A stretch of 64,000 nt of DNA from JASHVB01 sp035535035 (GTDB taxonomy: Bacteria; Pseudomonadota; Alphaproteobacteria; Acetobacterales; Acetobacteraceae). Made by a program: the position numbers and the translations under genes. The notes under the pieces were generated by a model, which saw only the letters and a program-made list of their open reading frames with translations, did no database searches and was not told where the DNA came from. Below, one piece after another: positions 17,769 to 27,028 of the stretch (position 1 is the stretch's first letter; each line of letters starts with the position of its first letter). Location: positions 4,281-68,280 of the forward strand of contig DATLQW010000105.1 of assembly GCA_035535035.1 (NCBI GenBank), in the 5' to 3' direction.

Positions 17769-18305
17769 ATGCGATATGCGGCCTTGTTCGGCATCCTGGC
17801 GCTGCTGCTGCCGCGGCACGGCGTGGCGGCGGACGCCAGCGTGGCGTTGGCACCAGGACACGCCACCGTTGCGTTCCGCGCCTACGGCCTGGGCCTGCTG
17901 CCGCTCGACGGCCGGTTTGCCCGCTTCCGTGGCCGGTTCAGCTACGACCCCGACGACCATGCCCGTTGCACCGTCGCCTTGCGGGTTGACGTGGCCGGCC
18001 TGGCGATGGCGCCGGCGACGGTTGGCGCGATGGTGTTGGGGCCGGATTTCCTCGACGCCGCGCGGTTTCCGGCGCTGGCCTATGACGGCGCGTGCGACGC
18101 CGGCGGGCTGACCGGGCGGCTGACCATGCACGGCGTGACACGACCTTTCGGGTTGACGCTGGACTGGGGGAAGGACGGCGTGACCGCGGTCGGGCGGCTG
18201 CGTCGCGCGGACTGGGGGATGACCGCGCGACCGCTGCTGGTCGGCTCGACGGTGCGCATCACCGTGACAATGGCCGCCGGTCAGGAGCGCGGCGGGGGCC
18301 GCTGA
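17769..18305 (+). CDS. YceI-like periplasmic protein
   Basis: A 178-residue secreted protein with a signal peptide (MRYAALFGILALLLPRHGVA, cleavage near residue 20-22). The YceI pattern follows: GHATVAFRAYGLGLLPLDGRFARFRG, FLDAARFPALAYD and LTMHGVTRPFGLTLDW. Family members are beta-barrel lipocalin-like proteins binding isoprenoid lipids. ATG 17769 is chosen for the signal peptide. It is divergent from the Lon-type gene and shares that intergenic region. Confidence 0.8.
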   Translation: MRYAALFGILALLLPRHGVAADASVALAPGHATVAFRAYGLGLLPLDGRFARFRGRFSYDPDDHARCTVALRVDVAGLAMAPATVGAMVLGPDFLDAARFPALAYDGACDAGGLTGRLTMHGVTRPFGLTLDWGKDGVTAVGRLRRADWGMTARPLLVGSTVRITVTMAAGQERGGGR

Positions 18306-18374
18306 ATCCCTCGCCGGCGTCGCCGGCCGAGATCAAAGCCGGGAAAGGCGTGCCGAACGACCGCGTTCTGCTCC

Positions 18375-18590
18375 GTGGCTGAAGCAATTGGCCAATGGCG
18401 TGACGCTGCCGCCGGCCGCGGCCCCGTCGCGTTTCCACACGGGGGCCGTCCGGTCATGGGCACGATCATGCGGGAACTCGTCGTTCGTCCGTATGTCATC
18501 CGGTATAGCGTTGATAGAGCCGGATTTTCGTCCTACGTGTCCGCCGCGGCGGGCGGCGTCCGGCGATGCCGCGGCTGGGCGGTGGCTGGC
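18375..18590 (+). pseudogene. RelE/ParE-type toxin relic
   Basis: The plus strand reads FPHGGRPVMGTIMRELVVRP then YVIRYSVD in one frame (about 18429-18512). After a frameshift it reads RIFVLRVRRGGRRPA in another. Together these reproduce the C-terminal half of RelE/ParE toxins, where GTRELVV..YVI.Y is followed by ...ILRVRHGARR. The N-terminal part is missing or unrecognisable and no antitoxin partner is seen. The rest of 18306-18637 holds nothing else. Confidence 0.6.
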
Positions 18591-18637
18591 GTGACGCCGC
18601 CGCGTTCGAACCCGCCAGGGACCGCGTGACCTCCCGC

Positions 18638-19249
18638 CTACCGCACCCGCCGCAGGAGCAGCCGCACGGCGCCGGGGTTGGCGGCGTGCGGATGGGCGGC
18701 GGCGAGCACCAGCGGGCGGATGTCCGGGCGGTTGAGCCACAGCGGCAGCTCGCGGCGCAGCACGCCGGTTTCGTTGCCGCTGCCGCGGCCGGTGATCACC
18801 TCGACGCAGCGCAGCCGATCGGCGTGCGCGGAGCGCAGGAACGCCACCAGCGCATGGAATGCCCGCTGGGCGGTGAGGCCGTGCAGGTCGAGCTGGCGCA
18901 CGGGGGGAAACTTGCCGCCGCGGAAGCGCTGCCAGGTGGCGCCGTCCACCCCGCCCGGCGCCTCGCCGACGGCGAGCGCGCGGCGAGGCGGCTGCACCGG
19001 CGGAGAGTGGGGTGGCGAAAATGGCGGCGGTGGCAGCGTGGCGGCGGGCAGAAACGGCTCCGGCTGGTGCATCTGCGCTGGTGGGGCCGGCGGTCCGAGC
19101 GGGGCCGGCGGTTCCGACCGACGCTTCGGTTCCGGCCGGCTCGGCAGGGCACGGCCAGGCAGCGCCGCGATGCGGTCGGCGTAGGCCGTCCAGGCTGCGC
19201 GGTCGGCCTCGGTCAGGCGGCGCCCGGAAGCCGGTGAGCGGATTGTCAT
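18638..19249 (-). CDS. Smr domain protein
   Basis: A 203-residue protein with a C-terminal Smr (small MutS-related) nuclease domain. LDLHGLTAQRAFHAL (the LDxH motif) and ITGRGSGNETGVLRRELPLWL are both visible, after a proline-rich, probably disordered N-terminus. ATG 19249 starts at the conserved SGRRLTEADRAAW segment. A longer in-frame start at 19402 would add a low-complexity tail. Alphaproteobacterial Smr proteins are thought to act on RNA or recombination intermediates. The target is unknown here. Confidence 0.82.
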   Translation of the reverse strand: MTIRSPASGRRLTEADRAAWTAYADRIAALPGRALPSRPEPKRRSEPPAPLGPPAPPAQMHQPEPFLPAATLPPPPFSPPHSPPVQPPRRALAVGEAPGGVDGATWQRFRGGKFPPVRQLDLHGLTAQRAFHALVAFLRSAHADRLRCVEVITGRGSGNETGVLRRELPLWLNRPDIRPLVLAAAHPHAANPGAVRLLLRRVR

Positions 19250-19398
19250 GGGAGGGGCACGACTCGCATCATCCCGCGACACCGGGGACCCATGCCGCAC
19301 CGGTCCCGGCTTTCGCGGGGATGATGCGGACCCCCGACCCGGATCAGGTGGTTCGCCGGTTTCCGGGCGGCGCCCGAGGCCGGGCGGCTTGCGGCCCA

Positions 19399-20559
19399 TC
19401 ACGGCCCCCGGCAGAGCAAGACCGCGCTGACGGCGGCCAGCACCGCCAGGGCGATGTCGGGAACGGCGTAGCCGCCGGCCGCGGTGACCGCCACGCCGAA
19501 GCTCGGTGGGATCAGCATGACGGCGGCGAACATGATGGCGGTGCCGAGTCCGGTCGCCTCGGTGCGCCGCGGCCCGCCGAGGGCCGCGTAGTCGGCATAG
19601 GCCACCCCGGTGTAGCCGCCGGCGGTGCAGCCCGCGAGCACGGTGACCGCCGCCACCGCCCAGCGCGGCCAGGCTGGCCCGATCTGGCCGGCCGCCACCG
19701 CGGCGACCGCCATCCCGGCGCCATGCATGGCCAGCGTCCGGCTGGGCGACAGCAGCTTGTCGGCGACCCAGCCCCAGATCGGCCGGCTGACCGTGCCGGC
19801 GACCTGATAGACCGCGAGCATGCGGCCGGCGCCCACCAGGTCGAAGCCTCCGGTCGTCGTGAGCTGCACCGTCATGAATGCGACGAAGCAGAGCTGCATC
19901 CCGGAATAGACGAAGCTGGCGACCGACAGGCGGCGGATCCGTGGGTCGCGCAGCAGCGCGAAGGGTGCCAGCAGGGTGCGTCCGAAGGCTCGGGCGTGCG
20001 GGTCGCGGTCGGAGTCCCAGCGCCGGCGCGGGCGCTCCATCAGCCCGAGCAAGAGCAGCAGCGGGGCAAGCTCGGCGAGCAGCGCGAGGCGCCAGCCGAT
20101 CGCGAGCGCCAGCGGCGGCAGGATCAGCGCGGCCAGCACGCCGCCGAGCGGCACCCCGATCTGCCGCAGCGACATGACCATGTTGAACACCGGCTTCGGC
20201 GTCTGCGGCACCAGCAGATGCGTGCTGGCGGGTGCCGCGGCGCCATAGCCCAGGCCGAGCACCACCGCGGCGAGCACCAGCGACAGGAGGTGCCCGGTGG
20301 CGGCGATCAGCACCATGCCGGCGGCTGCCGCCAGCACCGCCTGGGTGGCTCGCACCCCGCCGTAGCGGCGGATCAGGCCGGGCGACAGCAGCGCCGAGAC
20401 GATGCCGGTCCCGTAAGCGGTGGCGACGAAGGCGCCGACCAGCGCGCCGTTCACGTGCAGCGACGCGGCCACCGCCGGGGCGATCGCCGGGACGGAGAAC
20501 AGCGCCGCGGTAGCCAGCGTCTGCACCGCCAGCGTGGCGGCGAGCGGCGCGATCGGCAT
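19399..20559 (-). CDS. Major facilitator superfamily transporter
   Basis: A 386-residue 12-helix carrier starting LAATLAVQTLATAALFSVPA. Signs of the MFS fold are RRYGGVRATQ after helix 2, GYGAAAPASTHLLVP in helix 4 and a central loop with DSDRDPHARAFGRTLL before helix 7. The substrate cannot be inferred; the pattern resembles CynX/NimT-like or sugar-phosphate antiporter branches. ATG 20559 is preferred to one at 20628 because it begins right before the first helix. Confidence 0.8.
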   Translation of the reverse strand: MPIAPLAATLAVQTLATAALFSVPAIAPAVAASLHVNGALVGAFVATAYGTGIVSALLSPGLIRRYGGVRATQAVLAAAAGMVLIAATGHLLSLVLAAVVLGLGYGAAAPASTHLLVPQTPKPVFNMVMSLRQIGVPLGGVLAALILPPLALAIGWRLALLAELAPLLLLLGLMERPRRRWDSDRDPHARAFGRTLLAPFALLRDPRIRRLSVASFVYSGMQLCFVAFMTVQLTTTGGFDLVGAGRMLAVYQVAGTVSRPIWGWVADKLLSPSRTLAMHGAGMAVAAVAAGQIGPAWPRWAVAAVTVLAGCTAGGYTGVAYADYAALGGPRRTEATGLGTAIMFAAVMLIPPSFGVAVTAAGGYAVPDIALAVLAAVSAVLLCRGP

Positions 20560-20874
20560 CGACCGGAGGGACGCAGGCGGGCCCCTGCGCGCGCCGGGAC
20601 GGGGTTCATCAGTCGCAGGATGATGCACCGTCCCTCCACTGCGTCACATGCCGGCCGGCACTTTCGTCCCGTACCACCCGTTATGGCGAGGCGCGCCGCA
20701 CCACGGCAATGCCCGGCGGGAGATTGGTTCGGCGCCACGCGCCCCGCAATGAGGGACGGGTTCAACCGGTCGCAACCAACGGGTCAGAAAGACGGCGCCG
20801 TATCCCGCGGATTTACCGGCCGGCAGCAAGCGGGGCCGAAGATGGGCTCAGTACGGCACGTTCAGCCCTGCGGC

Positions 20875-21744
<870 letters not shown>

Positions 21745-21847
21745 GGCGAATCCTCCTTGGATGGCGAATCGGGGGTTGCATAGCGCGGATATCCCGAGTC
21801 GCGGGCGAGCGCTGCCACAGGCGGCGGCATTTGCGGCGGATTTCCGG

Positions 21848-22468
21848 TCAATAACCGGGGAGCTCGTTGACACAGGCCACCCGCCAGCCCTCCGGATAGC
21901 GCTCCAGGCGGGTGAGCGACAGGTTCTGCACCGAGAGGTGCAGCGCGTTGTCGGGGCCGATGCGCAAGGCGTGCGCCACCGCGGCGCGGATCGAGCCGCC
22001 ATGCGCGACGGCGATCACGTCGCGGCCGTCATGCTGCCGCGCCAGCCGTTCCAGCGTGGGGCCGACGCGAGCGATGACGGCGGCCATGGTCTCGCCGCCG
22101 GGCGGTGCTTCCCCCCCGGCCAGCGGCCAGAAGGCGTGCTTGGGCAAAGTGAGGCGAGGGGGCAGCTCGGCGTGGGGAAGGCCTTGCCATTCGCCGAGGG
22201 ATTGCTCGATGAGGCCGGGTTCGACGGTGAGTTCGGCTGGCGGATAGCCGGCGGCGAAGATCGCCTGGGCGGTGCGGCGGGTGCGGGAAAGGGGGGTGAC
22301 GATCCAGTGGGCCTCGCGGGGCAGCCTTTCGGCCAGCGACCGGTACATCGGCGCCTGTTCGAGCAAGGTGGTTTCGCACAAGGCGACGTCCATGACGCCG
22401 TAGAGGATGGCGCGGGCGTTCTCGTCCACCAGGGCGTGGCGGATCAGCCAGAAGCGGGTTTCGGTCAT
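21848..22468 (-). CDS. Histidine phosphatase family protein (phosphoglycerate mutase-like)
   Basis: A 206-residue phosphatase of the PGM/acid-phosphatase fold. The catalytic motif appears as RFWLIRHALVDEN (RHG changed to RHA), with later ATPLSRTRRTAQAI-type sequence (here TPLSRTRRTAQAIF), the Glu in EQSLGEWQGL and the second histidine in VIAVAHGGSIRAA. The glycine of RHG is replaced by alanine, which some members tolerate. The substrate is unknown; CobC-like alpha-ribazole phosphatase is possible. It overlaps the stop of the upstream gene by ATGA. Confidence 0.82.
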   Translation of the reverse strand: MTETRFWLIRHALVDENARAILYGVMDVALCETTLLEQAPMYRSLAERLPREAHWIVTPLSRTRRTAQAIFAAGYPPAELTVEPGLIEQSLGEWQGLPHAELPPRLTLPKHAFWPLAGGEAPPGGETMAAVIARVGPTLERLARQHDGRDVIAVAHGGSIRAAVAHALRIGPDNALHLSVQNLSLTRLERYPEGWRVACVNELPGY

Positions 22469-22941
22469 CGTGCCGGACGACGTGCCGCGTTGCCGGAGGC
22501 CGGCCGCCGGCCCGCGCGGGCCGGCGCCGGGGCGACGGCGCCGAGCGGCATGGGCGGCTTGAGGCCGGGCATGCGGTGGCGGCTGACGCCGGCTGCCGCG
22601 GCCTCGATCGCCGGACGGCGACGCAGGGCACGCGGGACGCGGGCAACGAATTCCGAGGAAAAGCGACGCCGCGCCAGTGGTTCGGGCGGCGTATCGCCGC
22701 CGCGCGCCACGTCGTGGACGATATCGGCAAGCGACACGCGCGGGCCTCCGTTCGGCTCGACCTGGCTGGCCGCGAGATGGGACAGGCGGGGACACCCGGC
22801 GCGGGTGGCCACGAATTGGCGGTCTTCCCCGGACCAGGAGACGCGGCCGGTATAATGGTCAATCGTGGCACCTTCGGGGCGGACGCCCGCCGGTTGCCGG
22901 GGAACCCGAGAACTGGCCGGGGCCTTCACGCTGCTGGGCAT
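22465..22941 (-). CDS. Unrecognised protein coupled to the histidine phosphatase
   Basis: A 158-residue basic, Arg/Pro-rich protein. The core reads TIDHYTGRVSWSGEDRQFVA, SLADIVHDVARGGDTPPEP and SSEFVARVPRALRRR; no family recognised. Evidence that it is real: its stop overlaps the phosphatase start (ATGA), and TTGGAGATGATGC gives a ribosome-binding site before ATG 22941. An upstream frame ending at 22859 (MAQIEALASRR...IDRLEMMHAQQ) overlaps its first 83 bases. The two may be one gene split by a frameshift. Confidence 0.5.
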   Translation of the reverse strand: MPSSVKAPASSRVPRQPAGVRPEGATIDHYTGRVSWSGEDRQFVATRAGCPRLSHLAASQVEPNGGPRVSLADIVHDVARGGDTPPEPLARRRFSSEFVARVPRALRRRPAIEAAAAGVSRHRMPGLKPPMPLGAVAPAPARAGRRPASGNAARRPAR

Positions 22942-23390
22942 GCATCATCTCCAACCGATCGATCGCGGCCAGAAGCTGCGGCCCCGGACTGACGCGAGGG
23001 TCTCCAGGCGACGGCATCCGGGTCACTTTGCTCCACGCATGTGGGGATGGCCGGCGGGATGCAAGAGCTTCGATCTGGGCCATCCGGTTGTTCAATCCCG
23101 ACCGAAGCCGCGGGACGGTTCGATCGCCGGCAGGTCGCGCAGGTCGAGGTCGTGGATCGCGGCCAACGCCGATGACGCTGTCCTGCCAGCGCCGGGTCCG
23201 GCCGCGGGCGCGGTGCGACGGCGCGCCTGGCGTTCGGCGGTGGCCCGTCACCGAAAATGTGGAAATCGAGCTAAGTAGATTCCGCATCTGGCGTCTCTAA
23301 CGACGCCATGGCAGCATTTATTCACGCAAACGGCGGCGCGACCGTCGCGTCCGGATCACCCGTTCGGCACGATGAAGCGGAGACGCCACG
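22942..23390. other. Region upstream of aspT without a confirmed gene
   Basis: A possible minus-strand frame (about 22859-23083) has no recognised similarity. A perfect 6-bp stem GGCGTC-TCTAAC-GACGCC lies at 23290-23307, about 85 bp before aspT, and could be a small hairpin or operator. Nothing else is supported. Confidence 0.35.
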
Positions 23391-25100
23391 ATGGATCTTA
23401 TCAAGCATCTGTTCGCCGGTCAGCCCTTGGTCGCACTCTTCATCACCATTGCGCTGGGCTATTTTGTCGGCAAATTGAAGCTCGGCAATTTCGTTCTGGG
23501 CGGCATTGCCGGCACATTGCTGGTCGGCGTCGTCATCGGCCAGCTCGGCGTCAACGTCGATCCCGGAATCGGCGCCATTTTCTTCGCGCTCTTCATCTAC
23601 GCGGTCGGCTTCCAGGGTGGGCCACAATTCTTTCACGCCCTGAATCTGCGCTCGCTGAATCAATTGGCCTCCGCCTTCGTCATGTGTTTCACCGGTCTGC
23701 TCTGCGTACTCGGCGCCGCCTGGATGTTCGGGTTGGACCGCGGCATGGCCGCGGGCCTCGCCGCCGGCGGGCTGACCCAATCTGCCATCCTTGGCACCGC
23801 GGGCGATGCCATCGCCAAACTCGGCCTGTCCGCGCAACTGACGAAAACCATGCAGACCAACGTCGCCGTCGGATATGCCGTCTGTTATATTTTCGGCTCG
23901 CTCGGCCCGATCATCATGGTCACCTGGTTTCTGCCGATGGTGATGAGATGGGACATCCGGCAGGAGGCGGTGAAGCTCGCGAAAGGTCTTTCCGGAGGCC
24001 GGACGGAGCTCGAGCCCGGGCAGTTCGACGCGGTCAACGACATCATCACGCGCGTCTATAGGGTCACCCCGGACCGCGAAGCCATCGGCCGGACAGCAAT
24101 CGAGCTCGACAAGCAATTCTCCGACGCCGCGGTCGAAGGCATCTATCGCGACGGCAAATCGATCGACCTCGACGACCGCACTGTCATCCGGCTTGGTGAC
24201 GCCGTCGCGATAACCGGAAAACTCAGTTCCGTGCAGGCATCCAATGCCGCCCTCGGCGACGAGATTGTCGCACCGGCCGGATTTTCCATCATCGAGGAAA
24301 GCCGCGAAATCGTCCTCACGAACCGCGGATTAAGCGGCCGCTCAGTCGGTGAAATTCACGATCATGCGACGCTTGAGGCTCGCCATGGGGTGTTCCTGAC
24401 CGCGGTCAGGCGCATGGGCCGGGACCTGCCCTTGCTCGACAAGCTTCAACTCAAGACCGGTGACGAATTGCATTTCACCGGCAGCACGGCGGATCTCGAC
24501 CGCGTCCAGTCGAAGATCGGCTACAAGATCAGCGCCGCCGCCGCCACGGACTTCATCTTTTTCGGCATCGGCATGGTTACCGGAATACTGATCGGCATGA
24601 TCTCCTTCAGAATCTGGGGTGTGCCGGTTTCCATCGGCAGCGGCGGCGGCTGCCTGCTATCGGGCCTGCTGTTCGGCTGGCTGCGCAGCGTGCACCCGCG
24701 CTTCGCGGCGCTGTCGATCGGCGCATCCAGCTTCCTCAGGGATTTCGGGCTGGCCGTGTTCGTCGGCGTGGTCGGCATTGGCGCCGGGCCACACGCCCTG
24801 ATCGCCATCGAGCAATCCGGTCTGACGCTGTTGTTTCTTGGCGTCGGTGTCACCCTCATCCCGCAGGTCATCACCTTCTTTTTCTCTTACTTCATCCTGC
24901 GAATCAAAAACCCCATCGAGGCACTGGCCTGCGTCGCCGGCGGGCGCAGCGCCAATCCGGCGTTTGCCGCCTTGCTCGCCAAGGCCGGCAACGCCACCCC
25001 CGTCGTCGCCTTCACCGTCACATACGCGGTTGCCAACGTATTCCTGACCCTCTGGGGTCCAGTCATTGTCGGCATCATCACCAAGAATGCCGGCCCCTGA
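23391..25100 (+). CDS. aspT: Aspartate:alanine antiporter AspT
   Basis: A 569-residue inner-membrane exchanger that brings aspartate in and sends alanine out. The electrogenic swap, coupled to cytoplasmic decarboxylation, creates a proton-motive force. Two hydrophobic halves (about residues 5-185 and 385-565) flank a cytoplasmic loop with two TrkA-C/RCK-C-like segments (about 205-290 and 295-370), the AspT layout. Conserved GGLTQSAILGTAGDAI and GGRSANPAFAALL mark the exchanger repeats. Codons look less G/C-biased at third positions than in neighbours, so transfer is possible. Confidence 0.92.
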   Translation: MDLIKHLFAGQPLVALFITIALGYFVGKLKLGNFVLGGIAGTLLVGVVIGQLGVNVDPGIGAIFFALFIYAVGFQGGPQFFHALNLRSLNQLASAFVMCFTGLLCVLGAAWMFGLDRGMAAGLAAGGLTQSAILGTAGDAIAKLGLSAQLTKTMQTNVAVGYAVCYIFGSLGPIIMVTWFLPMVMRWDIRQEAVKLAKGLSGGRTELEPGQFDAVNDIITRVYRVTPDREAIGRTAIELDKQFSDAAVEGIYRDGKSIDLDDRTVIRLGDAVAITGKLSSVQASNAALGDEIVAPAGFSIIEESREIVLTNRGLSGRSVGEIHDHATLEARHGVFLTAVRRMGRDLPLLDKLQLKTGDELHFTGSTADLDRVQSKIGYKISAAAATDFIFFGIGMVTGILIGMISFRIWGVPVSIGSGGGCLLSGLLFGWLRSVHPRFAALSIGASSFLRDFGLAVFVGVVGIGAGPHALIAIEQSGLTLLFLGVGVTLIPQVITFFFSYFILRIKNPIEALACVAGGRSANPAFAALLAKAGNATPVVAFTVTYAVANVFLTLWGPVIVGIITKNAGP

Positions 25101-25123
25101 TCCCCGCTTCACGGAGATGCAGC

Positions 25124-26806
25124 ATGTCAGACAAAGCTCACAGCGACGTCGCCAATCTCAGCCCTTTCGAATTGAAGGACCAACTGATCGCCCTCGCATC
25201 CTCCGATGCCCAGCGGCTGATGTTGAACGCCGGTCGCGGCAATCCCAATTTCCTTGCCATGCTGCCGCGCCTGGCATTTTTGAGCCTTGGCGAATTCGCC
25301 ATGCTGGAAGCGCAAAGGTCGTATTCCTACCTGGATAGCGGCTTTGGCGGACTGCCGGAAATTCAGGGCATCGTCCAGCGCTTCGAAACCTATGCCGGCA
25401 ATTGTCGCACGAGCGAGGGTGTCCGATTCATTCAGGCGGCGATTTCCTATGTCAAGGACCAACTGGGGCTCAAGCAGGACATCTTTCTGCTTGAAATGGC
25501 CGGCGCCTTCCTCGGCTGCAACTACCCGACACCGCCGCGGATGCTTCTCCACACAGAGGAAATCGTGAAAGCCTATCTCGTCCAGGAAATGCTGGGGGAC
25601 ACTCATAGCGCGGGCAATTTCTCGCTTTTCGCAACCGAGGGCGGCACTGCCGCCATGACCTACATTTTTCAGAGCCTGCATCAGAATGGCCTCCTTCAGC
25701 GCGGCGACAAGATCGGCATAGGCACGCCGATTTTTTCGCCTTATCTGGAAATCCCGGTGCTGGCGGAGTACGGTCTCGAGATCGTTGACATCCGGATGGA
25801 CGGCCATGCGGACTGGCAATTCCCTGGCTCAGAGCAGGAAAAGCTCAAGGACCCGGCTATCAAGATATTCTGCCTGGTCAATCCCAGCAACCCACCATCT
25901 ACCAAAATGTCGGACGTGGCATTGGCGCAGCTCGCCGATCTCGTTGCCAACACAAGACCGGATCTGTTCATCGTCACCGACGATGTCTATGGCACGTTCG
26001 CCGACGATTTCGTTTCCATCTTCGCGAAGTGCCCGCGCAACACGCTCTGCGTCTATTCGTTCTCGAAATTCTTCGGCGCCACGGGCTGGCGCCTCGGCGT
26101 CATCGCCCTGCATGACGATAATGTATTCGACGCCGCTCTGGCGGCGCAACCTGAGGCGCAAAAGAAGCGCCTTGATGCGCGCTATGCCTCGCTTACCACC
26201 AAACCGCGCGATCTGCGTTTCATCGACCGGCTGGTCGCCGACAGCCGTGCCGTCGCTCTCAATCACACCGCCGGTCTCTCCGGCCCGCAGCAATTGCAAA
26301 TGGCCCTGTTCGCCTTGAACGGACTGATGGATCGCGAGCACCGCTACAAGAACGCGGCGAAATCGCTGATCCGGAAGCGTTACCGGACTCTCTACAGAAC
26401 AATGGGCGTAGCGACGGTCGCTGGTCCCAACGACGTCGATTACTACACGCTCATAGACCTGCAAGAGATGGGCGGCAAGCTTTACGGGCCGGAGTTCGAG
26501 GCCTGGTTCATCGAAAGCGACCTTGGCATCGACTTCCTCTTCCGCCTGGCGCGGGAAACCGGCGTCGTGTTGCTGCCCGGCAACGGGTTTGAAGTCGTGG
26601 ACACCTCGGCCCGTGTCTCGCTTGCCAATCTGACCGATCATGAATACGCCTCGATCGGCCGCTTCGCGCGCCAGATCCTGGACGAGTATTTTCGCGATTT
26701 TACCAACAACAATCCGCATAAGGCACCGCACCCGGCGGTGCGCCACCCTGGAACCGGAAACCATTCGGTCAAAGCGGCAATCAAGACACTCGAGCCCCAC
26801 GCATGA
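25124..26806 (+). CDS. asd: Aspartate 4-decarboxylase (bifunctional aspartate aminotransferase)
   Basis: A PLP enzyme of 560 residues converting aspartate to alanine and CO2, consuming a cytoplasmic proton. The family start (LSPFELKDQLIALA), the NAGRGNPN motif, the CLVNPSNPPS strand, the IVTDDVYGTF cofactor contact and the PLP lysine in YSFSKFFGATGWRLG are all present. It begins 23 bp after aspT with GGAGATGCAGC before the ATG, so the two form an operon. The length matches the dodecameric AsdA/AspD family rather than ordinary AspC (about 400 residues). Confidence 0.92.
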   Translation: MSDKAHSDVANLSPFELKDQLIALASSDAQRLMLNAGRGNPNFLAMLPRLAFLSLGEFAMLEAQRSYSYLDSGFGGLPEIQGIVQRFETYAGNCRTSEGVRFIQAAISYVKDQLGLKQDIFLLEMAGAFLGCNYPTPPRMLLHTEEIVKAYLVQEMLGDTHSAGNFSLFATEGGTAAMTYIFQSLHQNGLLQRGDKIGIGTPIFSPYLEIPVLAEYGLEIVDIRMDGHADWQFPGSEQEKLKDPAIKIFCLVNPSNPPSTKMSDVALAQLADLVANTRPDLFIVTDDVYGTFADDFVSIFAKCPRNTLCVYSFSKFFGATGWRLGVIALHDDNVFDAALAAQPEAQKKRLDARYASLTTKPRDLRFIDRLVADSRAVALNHTAGLSGPQQLQMALFALNGLMDREHRYKNAAKSLIRKRYRTLYRTMGVATVAGPNDVDYYTLIDLQEMGGKLYGPEFEAWFIESDLGIDFLFRLARETGVVLLPGNGFEVVDTSARVSLANLTDHEYASIGRFARQILDEYFRDFTNNNPHKAPHPAVRHPGTGNHSVKAAIKTLEPHA

Positions 26807-27028
26807 GATCACGTCCGTCATTGGAAGCCGGCCGGTTGTAGTTCCGCGACTGGCACGTGTGGACGCCCGCCGGGATGCAGGAGCGGAGATGAGGAACTCT
26901 GGCGGGCGGATCGATTGCGGTCCTGTGCCCGGCCTGTTGGCGCGGCTGCACGGCGGCTGGTCCGGATGGGTTCCGCGATCCGGCCCGCAAGAATGATAGT
27001 GCTCTCTGGCAATGACAGCGTTATGAGG

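Noticed and set aside
14749..18111. A 1120-residue open frame on the plus strand antisense to the lonC/usp2 genes
   Set aside because: High GC makes long antisense frames common. This one has no family similarity and is the shadow of well-supported minus-strand genes.
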